Assembly: GCA_002371315.1 (NCBI GenBank) | Contig: DFHL01000090.1 | Coordinates: forward strand, 2,655-18,263 | Origin: Bacteroidales bacterium UBA3724 | GTDB taxonomy: Bacteria > Bacteroidota > Bacteroidia > Bacteroidales > P3 | Direction: 5' to 3' | DNA length: 15,609 nucleotides | Shown: piece by piece, positions 1 to 8,037 of the stretch | Numbering within the stretch: the stretch's first letter is position 1 | Layout: every line of letters starts with the position of its first letter | The notes under the pieces: generated by a model | Seen by the model: only the letters and a program-made list of their open reading frames with translations | Told to the model about the DNA's origin: nothing | Databases searched by the model: none | Position numbers and translations under genes: made by a program

Positions 1-741
1 GTCGCAGAAGCCGAGGTCCTTGATGCGCTGGGTGCTCTTGGGGCTGTTGGCGATGCCGATGACCTTGCCGGTCACGCCGACGCGCTTCTTGGCCTCATAG
101 CAGCAGAGCATACCGCTCTTGCCACCGGCGCCGAGGATGACGACGGTCTGGCCATACTGGCACAGCTTGGCGGTCTGGGCGGGAGCGCCGGCGACGTCGA
201 GGGCGCTGAGGGCCAGCTTCTCGGGCATATCGTCGGGAATCTTGGCGTAGATGCCGCTCTCGAAGAGGATAGCCTTACCCTTGATGTCGACCTGGTCGAT
301 TTCGGGACGGATTTCGCCGAAGCTGTCGATGCGCAGCGGGGTCAGCGACAGGCTGACGAGGGTAGCGATGCGGTCGCCTTCTTTCAGGTCGATCTTGCCC
401 TTCAGGGCATCGCCGATCTTCTCGACCTTGCCAAGCAGCATACCGCCCGAACCGGTGCGGCGGTTGCGGTGCTTGCCCTGCAGCTCGACGTTGAGGAGCA
501 TCTCTTTCTTGACCTCTTCAAGGATCTGTTCCTTGGTGGCGCCTTCGCCAGCCTGCTCTTTGGCATAGTTCATAATGTCGGTGAACGAAGCGGAGTCGAC
601 ATTGAGGGTCTGGACATCGATGAGGATTTCGTTGTCGTAGAGGACGTCCATATTGTTGTCGAGTTTGTTGGCCGGCTGGGGCAGTACGCCCTTGGGCTCG
701 AGTACACGGTGAACACCGTATTTGTTACCTTTTGGTTGCAT
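1..741 (-). CDS. kdd: L-erythro-3,5-diaminohexanoate dehydrogenase, 3' end beyond window
   Basis: This enzyme (EC 1.4.1.11) oxidatively deaminates L-erythro-3,5-diaminohexanoate to 5-amino-3-oxohexanoate with NAD(P)+ in the anaerobic lysine fermentation pathway to acetate and butyrate; it is cytoplasmic. The first 247 codons are present, roughly 70% of a family protein of about 340-350 residues, and the reading frame is open at the left edge. Recognition rests on strong recalled similarity to fusobacterial Kdd: the opening KYGVHRVLEPKGVLPQP, then YDNEILIDV (35-43), ATLVSLSLTPLRID (126-139), KAILFESGIYA (156-166), and a Rossmann-type nucleotide loop VVILGAGGKSGML at 200-212. The ATG at 739-741 is the first in frame and follows a clear promoter. 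The gene before it on this strand is an unrelated phosphatase, so kdd probably opens the lysine cluster, with kce and kam genes expected to the left (inference). Confidence 0.9.
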   Translation of the reverse strand, partial: MQPKGNKYGVHRVLEPKGVLPQPANKLDNNMDVLYDNEILIDVQTLNVDSASFTDIMNYAKEQAGEGATKEQILEEVKKEMLLNVELQGKHRNRRTGSGGMLLGKVEKIGDALKGKIDLKEGDRIATLVSLSLTPLRIDSFGEIRPEIDQVDIKGKAILFESGIYAKIPDDMPEKLALSALDVAGAPAQTAKLCQYGQTVVILGAGGKSGMLCCYEAKKRVGVTGKVIGIANSPKSTQRIKDLGFCD

Positions 742-805
742 AAAATTAATTTATTAGTTTGATTATTAATTAATTGTTTACTCTGTTCGTATAAGTTTGA
801 ACTTT

Positions 806-837
806 CAAAAGTAGTAAAAAAAAAGGATATGGACAAA
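806..837 (-). promoter_or_regulatory. Bacteroidales-type promoter of kdd
   Basis: Read on the minus strand there is TTTG (834-837), a 20-nt spacer, then TACTTTTG (806-813), which matches the Bacteroidota primary-sigma consensus TTTG-N19-21-TAnnTTTG exactly. It implies transcription start near position 800 and a 5' leader of about 55-60 nt before the kdd ATG. Confidence 0.7.
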
Positions 838-885
838 TTATTTTTTAATTTATCCATCCACGGCTGTGATTTCCAGGCGTTTTGT

Positions 886-1386
886 TCAGTTGATTGCTGC
901 TATTTGACTTTCAAGGTACTTCAGCAGTGCCTTGCAGCCAAGCACGATGTCGTTGTAGGCCGTCTCGAAATCGCGCGTGTACCAGGGATCGGCGATGTCG
1001 CAGCTGTGCTTGGGGTGCTCGACAGGCAGGAAATCGAGCAGCAGGCGCACCTTGTTGTCGACGTCGGGACCAAGCAGCCGGTTGAGATTGGCGACATTGT
1101 GCCGGTCCATAGCGACGATGAGGTCGGCGTCGTCATACATTTCGCTTGTGATGCGCTGGGCCACCTTGTCGCGGCAGCCGATGCCGTGGATGGCCAGCGT
1201 GCGTTTGGCCAGCGGATAAACGGGGTTGCCAATCTCCTCGTCAGAAGTGGCAGCGGATGCAATATCGACATTTTGCGACAGCCCCGCCGCATCGACAAGC
1301 CGGCGCAGGACAAATTCAGCCATAGGACTGCGGCAGATGTTGCCGTGGCAAACGAAAAAGACTTTCAATTTTGCGTTATTTTCCAT
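886..1386 (-). CDS. Low-molecular-weight protein tyrosine phosphatase
   Basis: A cytoplasmic cysteine phosphatase of 166 residues, the usual family length. The P-loop CHGNICRS lies at 13-20 (CX5R-S; nucleophile Cys13, phosphate-binding Arg19) and the general-acid motif DPWY at 133-136 (Asp133). Family members dephosphorylate phosphotyrosine proteins; in Bacteroidota and other bacteria they often counteract tyrosine autokinases of capsule or exopolysaccharide export, but no such kinase is visible here, so the substrate is unknown. The start chosen is the ATG at 1384-1386 because the family begins only a few residues before the first beta strand; a GTG at 1405-1407 would add seven residues. It is the only gene between its own promoter and the kdd promoter, so it is probably monocistronic. 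Confidence 0.9.
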   Translation of the reverse strand: MENNAKLKVFFVCHGNICRSPMAEFVLRRLVDAAGLSQNVDIASAATSDEEIGNPVYPLAKRTLAIHGIGCRDKVAQRITSEMYDDADLIVAMDRHNVANLNRLLGPDVDNKVRLLLDFLPVEHPKHSCDIADPWYTRDFETAYNDIVLGCKALLKYLESQIAAIN

Positions 1387-1453
1387 AAGTTTTGCACCAT
1401 ATCGCACTGACGGGCAATACGATATTTGTATTTATGTTTGTTATTAGATACCG

Positions 1454-1485
1454 CAAAGATACAAAAAGTTTTCAATCTGCGCAAG
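1454..1485 (-). promoter_or_regulatory. Promoter of the tyrosine phosphatase gene
   Basis: On the minus strand TATCTTTG (1454-1461) is a perfect -7 box, and CTTG (1482-1485), a near match to the -33 TTTG, lies 20 nt upstream. The leader to the ATG at 1386 would be about 60 nt. Confidence 0.65.
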
Positions 1486-1558
1486 AAAATTTTCGCTTAT
1501 GCGAAATAAAATCAAGCGATGATGCGTTAATTGAAGACTAAAGACCGCAGACGCAACG

Positions 1559-1930
1559 ATGAAAAGAATAAACGGCATACATCCCCTTGTGGCAGTTTCG
1601 GCCATTGTGCTGGTGATTGCGATGACTGCCTATGCCATTTTCGGCGACAGCCGCAAACGCGACATCATAGGCGCTTGGGTCACCGACACGAACGGGAGGG
1701 AAAGCGGGTTCCAGTGCGGCAACCACGGCATAGCCGCCACCATCGACAACGCCACCTACCAGTACAACAGCTGGGAGCTGCGCCGCGACCAGCTGATACT
1801 GAAAGGCAAGGAATTCAAGGACCGACGCGTCTACGGTTTTTCCGACACGCTGCAAATCAAGCACCTCACCTCGAAGCAACTCGTCGTGGAGCATAACGGA
1901 CACACTACCGAATACAAAAAAATACGATAG
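1559..1930 (+). CDS. Small membrane-anchored lipocalin-like protein
   Basis: A 123-residue protein with one hydrophobic helix at about 9-29, lacking a clear signal-peptidase site, followed by a compact beta-rich domain (IIGAWVTDTNG... to ...HTTEYKKI, about 36-122). The order 'GxWV..., ...SWELRRDQLILKGKEF..., FSDTLQIKHLTSKQLVV' resembles the short lipocalin-like domain proteins common in Bacteroidales, which are usually secreted or lipoprotein and of unknown ligand. I assign the fold from pattern memory only. The ATG at 1559 is used; an alternative +1 frame reading of the same stretch is highly basic and is a shadow. No obvious -7 box could be placed upstream. The GWxTD gene follows after 83 nt. 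Confidence 0.65.
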   Translation: MKRINGIHPLVAVSAIVLVIAMTAYAIFGDSRKRDIIGAWVTDTNGRESGFQCGNHGIAATIDNATYQYNSWELRRDQLILKGKEFKDRRVYGFSDTLQIKHLTSKQLVVEHNGHTTEYKKIR

Positions 1931-1944
1931 CGATTAAAAAAAAG

Positions 1945-1987
1945 AGCCGCCGGACAATATCCGACAAGGTCGGCCGTTATACTTTTT
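1945..1987 (+). terminator. Possible compound hairpin terminator after the lipocalin-like gene
   Basis: The spacer holds two mutually exclusive small stems, CGGA/TCCG (1951-1954 with 1960-1963) and CCGAC/GTCGG (1961-1965 with 1969-1973, loop AAG), followed by a short T-run at 1983-1987. The T-run is offset from the stem by about nine bases, so termination is uncertain. Confidence 0.3.
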
Positions 1988-2013
1988 ATAATTAAGTAAA
2001 TTCTTGACAAGAT

Positions 2014-3540
2014 ATGAAACGAATAATTCTACTTGCTGCCGCACTGGTGCTGACACACCTGGCAGCGGCACACCCGGCCGGGGGCGACAAGCACCTTACC
2101 GCCGTTTTCTCATACGCCACATTCTACGAAACCGGCACGGGCTCGTATTTTGAGACCTACCTGTCGTTCGACGCCTGGAACCTCAACTTCGTCAAGTCGG
2201 CCGACGGCTACAGGGCCAACATCGAGATTGTCATCACCGCCTCGATTGGCGACTCGCTGGTTATGGCAAAGAAATACGACCTTGCCAGCCCCAAGATTGC
2301 ATCGCCCGACGCCGACCGGTTCAACTTCATCGACGTGCAGCGCTTTGCTATGGCCAACGGCATTTACGACCTCAAAATACAACTGCACGACAAGAACAGC
2401 AGCGACCCCGCAACGGTCGTCGAGGAGACAATACCGCTCTACTACGACGCCAAGCGGCCTGCCCTGTCGAGCGTGCAGATGATGTCGGACATAAAGCCCA
2501 CCACGACACCCAACATCCTGTCGCGCAACGGATACGATATGGAGCCGTATGTCAACGATTTCCTGCCCGAGCAGGTGGGCCGAATCAACTACTACAGCGA
2601 GCTGTACAACATCAACCGCGAAGTAAAGGATGAGAACATCTTCGCCGTTTCGTACATCGAAATCCTCGAGACTGGCAAAATACTGGAATACACCCGTACC
2701 GTACAGCGCCTGCAGCGCGACACCATCATCCCGATTTTCGGCACAATTGAGATACAGGACCTGCCCTCGGGCAACTACAACCTGGTGCTGGAAATCCGCA
2801 ACCGCAACAACGACAAGCTGCTGTACAAGCGCGTGCCCTTCTTCAGGAGCAACCCCAGCGTCGACAACAGCCTCAACAGCACTCCCGTGTCGATGACCTT
2901 TGCCGCAGAGCAGGACAATGAGACCCAGCTGAACAACTACATCGAAGCCCTGGCCCCCATTGCCAACGAGGTCGAACGCCGCGACATATATGAACTCATC
3001 AAACGTCCCGGCATAGAGGAAAAACAGCTGTTCCTCTATAAATTCTGGGTGCGCCGCGATCCGCTCAACGCCGAGGGTGCCTGGCGCCAGTACAAGCAGC
3101 GCATCGACTATGTGGAGAAAAACTTCTCGTGGCCCAAAACGCGAGGCTCGCAAACCGACCGCGGCCGAGTATACCTGCAGTATGGTGCGCCCGACTTTGT
3201 CCGCGACGAGAAGAACTTCGTTTCGATGAGCAAGTTTGGCGCAGGCGTCACCGTCCAGCATTCGGAAGAGGCCGTCGACCTGCAAGTAGGACGGACCGAG
3301 AGCCAGGGACAGATTTTCTACCTGCCCTACCAGCTGTGGCGCTACAACAACCTGCCTGGCGACGACGCCAACCGCTGCTTCATCTTCTGGGACGAGTTCC
3401 GCTCAGGTTTCTACAAACTGCTCCATTCCAACGCCAAAGGCGAAGTGCGCGACGTGTACTGGGAGCGCCGCCTCAGCCAGCAGCAGCTTGAAGAGGGCAT
3501 TGTGGGTGAAGTTGGCGAACAATTCGAAAGAGGATATTGA
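2014..3540 (+). CDS. Secreted GWxTD domain-containing protein
   Basis: A 508-residue exported protein. Residues 1-19 form a classical signal peptide (MKRI, hydrophobic core, AAA). The long middle part looks beta-rich. The C-terminal domain carries the hallmark TDRGRVYLQYGAPD at 381-394 and ends with EGEVG-EQFERGY-like residues (GIVGEVGEQFERGY), the characteristic tail of the GWxTD family. The name-giving motif is GSQTD (378-382) here: the Trp is replaced by Ser. The family is widespread in Bacteroidota and some other phyla; its biochemical role is not established. The gene lies 53 bp before an acyltransferase and glycosyltransferase on the same strand, hinting at an envelope role, but this is inference. 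A putative upstream terminator suggests its own promoter, though no good -7 box was found. Confidence 0.85.
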   Translation: MKRIILLAAALVLTHLAAAHPAGGDKHLTAVFSYATFYETGTGSYFETYLSFDAWNLNFVKSADGYRANIEIVITASIGDSLVMAKKYDLASPKIASPDADRFNFIDVQRFAMANGIYDLKIQLHDKNSSDPATVVEETIPLYYDAKRPALSSVQMMSDIKPTTTPNILSRNGYDMEPYVNDFLPEQVGRINYYSELYNINREVKDENIFAVSYIEILETGKILEYTRTVQRLQRDTIIPIFGTIEIQDLPSGNYNLVLEIRNRNNDKLLYKRVPFFRSNPSVDNSLNSTPVSMTFAAEQDNETQLNNYIEALAPIANEVERRDIYELIKRPGIEEKQLFLYKFWVRRDPLNAEGAWRQYKQRIDYVEKNFSWPKTRGSQTDRGRVYLQYGAPDFVRDEKNFVSMSKFGAGVTVQHSEEAVDLQVGRTESQGQIFYLPYQLWRYNNLPGDDANRCFIFWDEFRSGFYKLLHSNAKGEVRDVYWERRLSQQQLEEGIVGEVGEQFERGY

Positions 3541-3593
3541 AAATCAACAGAGAACAGTAATCGCAAGATTTCCGTTTCAACAATCCACCGTTG

Positions 3594-4487
3594 ATGTACA
3601 ACCTGCTTCTGCCCGTCGCCTACCTGCCGCTATGGCTGCTCTATGGCCTGGCATCGCTGCTGTGGCCTGTCGTATACTATGTTGCACGATACCGGCTCAA
3701 AGTGGTGCGCACCAACCTGGAACGCTCTTTCCCCGACAAAAGCCGCTCCGAACTGCGCCGCATCGAACGGCAATACTACCGCCACCTTTGCGACCTGCTG
3801 GCCGAAGGCATCTACAACCTGCGCGCTCCACTGCACAAAGTGAGCCGCCACTACCGCCTCGAGAATCCCGAGATACTTGAGCCCTACTACAATGCCAACC
3901 GCAGCGTCGTCCTGATGTCGGCCCACTACAACAACTGGGAATATATGATCACCTCGCTTGACCACGCCATCAGCCATCACGGCGTCGGCGTCGGCAAGCC
4001 CCTCGACAACAAAGGGTTTGGGGTCTTCATTACGGCTCGCCGCGCACGCTATGGCACTGAAATTGTCGATCAGACCGACGTGCGCCAGACTATGGCCTAC
4101 TACGATCGCTGGAAGGTGCCTGCGGCCTATATGATGCTTAGCGACCAGTCGCCCAGCAACCCCCACCGCAGCCACTGGACCACCTTCCTTGGCCAGGACA
4201 CGCCATTCCTGTTTGGCGCCGAGCACTTTGCACGCAAATACGATATGCCCGTATTCCTATACGATGTCCGCAAAGAGCGCCGCGGCCACTACAGCGTCCA
4301 CTTCGAGCTGATGACCGACTCGCCCAACAGCCTGCCGGAAGGGGAAATCACCGAACGCTATGCCCGCCACCTCGAGCAGCTGATACGCACCGAGCCGCAA
4401 TACTGGATCTGGAGCCACCGCCGCTGGAAGCTGACCCGCAATGGCCGCATAATGAAGGACGGAACGATAAAGATAATTGAAAAATGA
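3594..4487 (+). CDS. Lipid A biosynthesis-type acyltransferase (LpxL/LpxM family)
   Basis: A 297-residue inner-membrane acyltransferase of the lysophospholipid acyltransferase (LPLAT) superfamily. An N-terminal hydrophobic segment at about 3-30 anchors it, and the catalytic H(X4)E motif is HYNNWE (His111-Glu116). Further family landmarks are the conserved VRTNLERSFP (38-47), LSDQSP before the substrate-binding core, and the C-terminal QYWIWSHRRWK. LpxL/LpxM enzymes transfer secondary acyl chains from acyl-ACP onto Kdo2-lipid IVA; in Bacteroidales one such enzyme normally completes a penta-acyl lipid A. ATG 3594 is preferred over the TTG one codon earlier. Its stop overlaps the next gene's ATG, so the two are translationally coupled. 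Which acyl chain is transferred cannot be read from the sequence. Confidence 0.88.
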   Translation: MYNLLLPVAYLPLWLLYGLASLLWPVVYYVARYRLKVVRTNLERSFPDKSRSELRRIERQYYRHLCDLLAEGIYNLRAPLHKVSRHYRLENPEILEPYYNANRSVVLMSAHYNNWEYMITSLDHAISHHGVGVGKPLDNKGFGVFITARRARYGTEIVDQTDVRQTMAYYDRWKVPAAYMMLSDQSPSNPHRSHWTTFLGQDTPFLFGAEHFARKYDMPVFLYDVRKERRGHYSVHFELMTDSPNSLPEGEITERYARHLEQLIRTEPQYWIWSHRRWKLTRNGRIMKDGTIKIIEK

Positions 4488-5494
4488 AAACCGCTATAGT
4501 CATACTGAACTGGAACGGACGTCCGATGCTTGAGCGCTTCCTGCCCTCGGTGGTAGCCAATTGCAGCGATGACGCCGAGGTCATCATTGCCGACAACGGC
4601 TCGACCGACGACAGCCTTGAGTTCCTCGCCAGCCATTACCCTACCCTGCGCATCATCGCCCTCGACCGCAACTACGGTTTCGCCGACGGCTATAACCGCG
4701 CCCTGGCACAGGTCGAAGCCGAATACTACGTACTGCTCAACGACGACGTCGAAGTCACACCCGGCTGGACCGACAAAGTCGTCGCCCTGATGGACGCCGA
4801 CCCGCAGATTGCCGCCGCCCAACCAAAACTCCGTATGTACGACCAGCGCGACCGTTTCGAATATGCCGGCGGCGCAGGCGGATACATCGACAAACTGGGC
4901 TACCCCTTCTGTCGCGGCCGAATCTTCAACACTATAGAGCAAGACAACGGCCAATACGACGACACTCGCGATGTCTTCTGGGCCACTGGCGCAGCGCTTT
5001 TCGTCCGCGCCTCGGCGTGGAAAGAACTCGGCGGACTCGACGGCGACTTCTTTGCCCATATGGAGGAGATTGACTTCTGCTGGCGTGCACGCAACCGCGG
5101 CTACCGCATCGTTGCAACCTCCGACGCGCAAGTATTCCACGTAGGCGGCGGCACGTTGCCCAAAAGCTCGCCCTTCAAGACGCAGCTCAACTTCCGCAAC
5201 AACCTAGCGATGCTGTACAAAAACCTGCCCGACAACCGCCTGCATCGAGTTATCCGTCTGCGCATCGTCCTCGACTGGATTGCCGCCTTCAGCTTCCTTG
5301 CCCAAGGCAAATGGGGCGAGTTCTGCGCTGTATTCAAGGCTCATCGACAGTTCCACCAGTGGCGGCCTGCACTCCGCGCCAAACGCGCAGTCGTCAAGCC
5401 ACAACCCGTCAGCTGCATCTATCCACGCTCCATCCTTGTCGAATACCACTTGCGCGGCAGGAAAACATTCAGGCAGCTGGAACATTGGGATTAA
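4484..5494 (+). CDS. Family 2 glycosyltransferase (rhamnosyltransferase-like)
   Basis: A 336-residue GT-A fold enzyme. The opening AIVILNWNG is followed by ADNGSTDDS (36-44), the metal-binding NDD at 86-88 (LLNDDVEV), the acceptor loop WATGAALFVR (166-175) and the catalytic-region EEIDFCWR (194-201, ExDxxxR). The pattern is that of GT2 enzymes of the WbbL/rhamnosyltransferase type, which add sugars to lipid-linked or surface glycans using nucleotide-sugar donors. No signal peptide or convincing transmembrane helix is present, so it acts on the cytoplasmic face. The ATG overlaps the acyltransferase stop in an ATGA tetranucleotide, implying coupled translation and a shared role, possibly in LPS or another surface glycan. 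The donor and acceptor sugars are unknown. Confidence 0.88.
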   Translation: MKTAIVILNWNGRPMLERFLPSVVANCSDDAEVIIADNGSTDDSLEFLASHYPTLRIIALDRNYGFADGYNRALAQVEAEYYVLLNDDVEVTPGWTDKVVALMDADPQIAAAQPKLRMYDQRDRFEYAGGAGGYIDKLGYPFCRGRIFNTIEQDNGQYDDTRDVFWATGAALFVRASAWKELGGLDGDFFAHMEEIDFCWRARNRGYRIVATSDAQVFHVGGGTLPKSSPFKTQLNFRNNLAMLYKNLPDNRLHRVIRLRIVLDWIAAFSFLAQGKWGEFCAVFKAHRQFHQWRPALRAKRAVVKPQPVSCIYPRSILVEYHLRGRKTFRQLEHWD

Positions 5495-5614
5495 GATTCT
5501 CAGGACCGTAGATTGTCATTTTTTCTTTTGCAGCAGACAATAAAAGCGGCGTAACTGCGTTAAGCGCATATTAAATAATAAATAAGAACTAAATATATAA
5601 CACCGACAACGACA

Positions 5615-7150
5615 ATGTCACAAGAAGTAAGAGTAAGATTTGCCCCAAGTCCGACGGGGCCGCTCCACATAGGCGGTGTACGCACCGCCCTTTACAACTA
5701 CCTTTTTGCCCGCCAGCAGGGTGGCAAGATGATTCTGCGCATCGAAGATACCGACCAGACGCGTTTTGTGCCCGGTGCCGAGCAATACATCATTGAGGCT
5801 CTGACCTGGCTGGGCATCGAGTTCGACGAGGGCGTGCACATCGGAGGCCCCTACGGCCCCTACCGCCAGAGCGACCGCAAACCGATGTATCGCCAGTATG
5901 CGGACCAGCTGATTGAAGGCGGCTGGGCATACTACGCCTTCGACCGTCCCGAGGAGCTTGAGGCCAAGCGCAAGGAATATGAGGCCGCAAAAAAGACATT
6001 TCAATACGACTGCCACACCCGCGAGGGTATGCAGAACAGCCTGAGCCTGCCGGCCGACGAGGTGCAGCACCGACTGGATAGCGGCGAGCCATACGTGGTG
6101 CGATTCAAGTTCCCTGCCGACACCGAAATTACGGTCCACGACCTGATTCGTGGCGACGTGACAATGAACAGCAACCTGCTTGACGACAAAGTACTGTTCA
6201 AGAGCGACGGTATGCCCACCTACCATCTGGCCAACATCGTCGACGACCACACGATGCACATCAGCCACGTGATTCGTGGCGAGGAATGGCTGCCGTCGGC
6301 ACCGCTGCACGTGATGCTGTACCGCGCCTTTGGATGGGAAGAAACAATGCCGCAGTTTGCCCACTTGCCCCTGCTGCTAAAGCCCGAGGGTAACGGAAAA
6401 CTGAGCAAGCGCGACGGCGACCGACTTGGATTTCCCGTTTTCCCGCTCGACTGGCACGACCCCAAGAGCGGCGAGCTGAGCAGCGGCTACCGCGAACGCG
6501 GCTATTTCCCCGAAGCGGTGGTCAACATACTGGCCCTGCTGGGCTGGAATCCGGGCACCGAACAGGAGATTCTATCGATGGACGAACTCATCAAAATGTT
6601 CAACATCGCCCATATCAGCAAAAGCGGCGCCAAGTTCAACGTCGAGAAGGCCAAGTGGTTCAACCACGAGTATATGCAGATGCACTCGGACGAGGAAGTG
6701 GCGGCAATGTTCCAGCCCATCCTTGACGAACACGGCATAAAGGCTTCGCACGACTATGTCGTCAAGGTCTGCGGAATGATGAAAGAGCGCATCAGTTTCA
6801 TCAGCGAGATGTGGGACACCACATCCTACTTCTTTGTCGCTCCGACCGAATACGACCCCGCCGCCATCAAAAAGCGCTGGAAAGCAGGAATGACCACGCA
6901 TATGGCCAAAGTGATTGAAATACTGAAAACAGTTCCCTTCGAATACGATGCCATCCACAAGGCCCTTTTGGACGACTACATCGTTGGCAACGGGCTGAAT
7001 ATGGGACAGGTGATGAACTCGCTGCGCCTGGCCGTTGTCGGCAAGACTGTGGGTCCCGATATGCTTACGCTGGTGATGATGCTCGGCAAGGACGAAACCA
7101 TCCGCCGTGTACAGCGCGCCATCGATACAATCGGAGAAGTTGATAATTAA
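5615..7150 (+). CDS. gltX: Glutamyl-tRNA synthetase
   Basis: A 511-residue class I aminoacyl-tRNA synthetase that charges tRNA-Glu with glutamate in the cytoplasm. The signature HIGG is at 18-21 within FAPSPTGPLHIGGVRTALYNYLFA, LRIEDTDQTR follows at about 41-50, and the KMSKS-equivalent KLSKRDGD begins at Lys262. The length and C-terminal anticodon-binding part are complete, so the gene looks intact and is essential in most bacteria. A 120-nt AT-rich spacer precedes it; TTCTTTTG at 5523-5530 is one mismatch from a -7 box but has no good -33 partner. The stop codon is embedded in a 7-bp tandem repeat, and the OmpH-like gene starts 27 nt further on, suggesting cotranscription up to the terminator at 7933. 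Confidence 0.97.
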   Translation: MSQEVRVRFAPSPTGPLHIGGVRTALYNYLFARQQGGKMILRIEDTDQTRFVPGAEQYIIEALTWLGIEFDEGVHIGGPYGPYRQSDRKPMYRQYADQLIEGGWAYYAFDRPEELEAKRKEYEAAKKTFQYDCHTREGMQNSLSLPADEVQHRLDSGEPYVVRFKFPADTEITVHDLIRGDVTMNSNLLDDKVLFKSDGMPTYHLANIVDDHTMHISHVIRGEEWLPSAPLHVMLYRAFGWEETMPQFAHLPLLLKPEGNGKLSKRDGDRLGFPVFPLDWHDPKSGELSSGYRERGYFPEAVVNILALLGWNPGTEQEILSMDELIKMFNIAHISKSGAKFNVEKAKWFNHEYMQMHSDEEVAAMFQPILDEHGIKASHDYVVKVCGMMKERISFISEMWDTTSYFFVAPTEYDPAAIKKRWKAGMTTHMAKVIEILKTVPFEYDAIHKALLDDYIVGNGLNMGQVMNSLRLAVVGKTVGPDMLTLVMMLGKDETIRRVQRAIDTIGEVDN

Positions 7151-7165
7151 AAATTGCAAATTGAA
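7145..7165 (+). repeat. Three heptamer repeats over the gltX stop codon
   Basis: AATTAAA, AATTGCA and AATTGAA follow one another without gaps; the first includes the gltX stop TAA. The same period-7 arrangement recurs at the 3' end of the outer-membrane protein gene at 8390-8417. Confidence 0.7.
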
Positions 7166-7177
7166 AAAACTATTAAT

Positions 7178-7906
7178 ATGGAAGAAAATATCACCAATCA
7201 GGAAGAACAAGTAATCAATAACATCGAAGAGCCCAAGCAGGAAGTCGAGAGCTGCGAGTGCAAAAGCGAAAAGAAATGCGGCTGCAAATACCTGCCCATT
7301 GTCAACTGCATATTGCTCGTCGGCCTCATTCTGCTTTACATTTTCCATTTCACCGGCATCGGTGCCAAGGGTGGCAAGAGCCTGGCCAACGCCGACGCCA
7401 AAGCTCCTGTGGCTGTGGGTGAAGGCGGCGTGAAGATAGCCTACATCAACACCGACACATTGATGGCCAAATACCAGTATGCCATCGACCTGCAGAAGCA
7501 GCTGAAGGACTTCCAGACCGCCAAGGAAAACAGCTACAAGCAGCAAATGGCACAGTTCCAGAATGACTATCAGGCCTACGTGCAGGGTGGCGGCGAAAAA
7601 ATGACGCTGAGCCAACAGCAGGCCAAGGAGAAGGAACTGACCGACCGCGCCAACCGTCTGCAAAGCCTTGAGGGCGAATATGCTCAGCAGATTACCGAAA
7701 AGACGATGCAGGAGAGCGAAAAGATGACCCAGGCTGTCTACAACTTCATCCGCGAATACAACGCGCAAAACCAGCAGTTCGACATCATACTGTCCAAATC
7801 GTTCAGCAGCAGCCCTGTGCTCTATGGCAACGAGGGTATGAACATCACCGACGAGATTGTCAAAGGGTTGAACGAAGAATACGCTAAAGTGAAAGAGAAC
7901 AAATAA
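7178..7906 (+). CDS. Membrane-anchored OmpH/Skp-like coiled-coil protein
   Basis: A 242-residue protein with an acidic cytoplasmic tail (1-37), one transmembrane helix at about 39-59, a linker, and an OmpH/Skp-like domain starting at KIAYINTDTLMAKYQYA (about 88-104), the usual Skp opening, followed by long Q/K/E-rich coiled-coil helices (about 105-190) and a short globular end. Skp-type proteins are periplasmic chaperones that hold unfolded outer-membrane proteins; most carry a cleavable signal peptide, whereas this one appears tethered to the inner membrane by an uncleaved anchor. The tail holds a CECKSEKKCGC cluster (residues 26-36). ATG 7178 is chosen over the upstream TTG at 7154, which lies inside the heptamer repeat. 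A strong terminator follows after 26 nt. Confidence 0.8.
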   Translation: MEENITNQEEQVINNIEEPKQEVESCECKSEKKCGCKYLPIVNCILLVGLILLYIFHFTGIGAKGGKSLANADAKAPVAVGEGGVKIAYINTDTLMAKYQYAIDLQKQLKDFQTAKENSYKQQMAQFQNDYQAYVQGGGEKMTLSQQQAKEKELTDRANRLQSLEGEYAQQITEKTMQESEKMTQAVYNFIREYNAQNQQFDIILSKSFSSSPVLYGNEGMNITDEIVKGLNEEYAKVKENK

Positions 7907-7932
7907 TCGCAAAGGCTTTAGCCAAAAAGCGA

Positions 7933-7973
7933 CGAGGGTGTCCCATAAGTCAAGGACACCCTCGTTTCTTTTT
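7933..7973 (+). terminator. Strong intrinsic terminator of the gltX/OmpH-like unit
   Basis: A perfect 11-bp stem CGAGGGTGTCC / GGACACCCTCG (7933-7943 with 7954-7964, 10-nt loop) is followed directly by TTTCTTTTT (7965-7973). It ends the plus-strand unit. Confidence 0.92.
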
Positions 7974-8005
7974 AAGTAAATAGTCAAAATCAACTTGCAT
8001 TTTTT
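7974..8005. repeat. Dispersed 32-bp element, copy A
   Basis: Starts right after the terminator T-run with AAGTAAATAGTCAAAA and ends in CATTTTTT. It differs at 4 of 32 positions from copy C (15504-15535); copy B (15216-15242 core) is a shorter match. On the minus strand it opens a 16-codon reading frame (MQVDFDYLLKKKRGCP) that stops inside the terminator loop, but the changes between copies are all amino-acid changing, so a coding role is unlikely. Confidence 0.65.
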
Positions 8006-8037
8006 AGGGCGGTAGAAAAAATAACTTACAAAAATGA

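Noticed and set aside
4348..5140. Minus-strand frames opposite the acyltransferase and glycosyltransferase
   Set aside because: Shadows of two well-supported, coupled plus-strand genes.
6572..7993. 473-codon minus-strand open frame
   Set aside because: It lies opposite gltX and the Skp-like gene and runs through the terminator; no recognisable domain.
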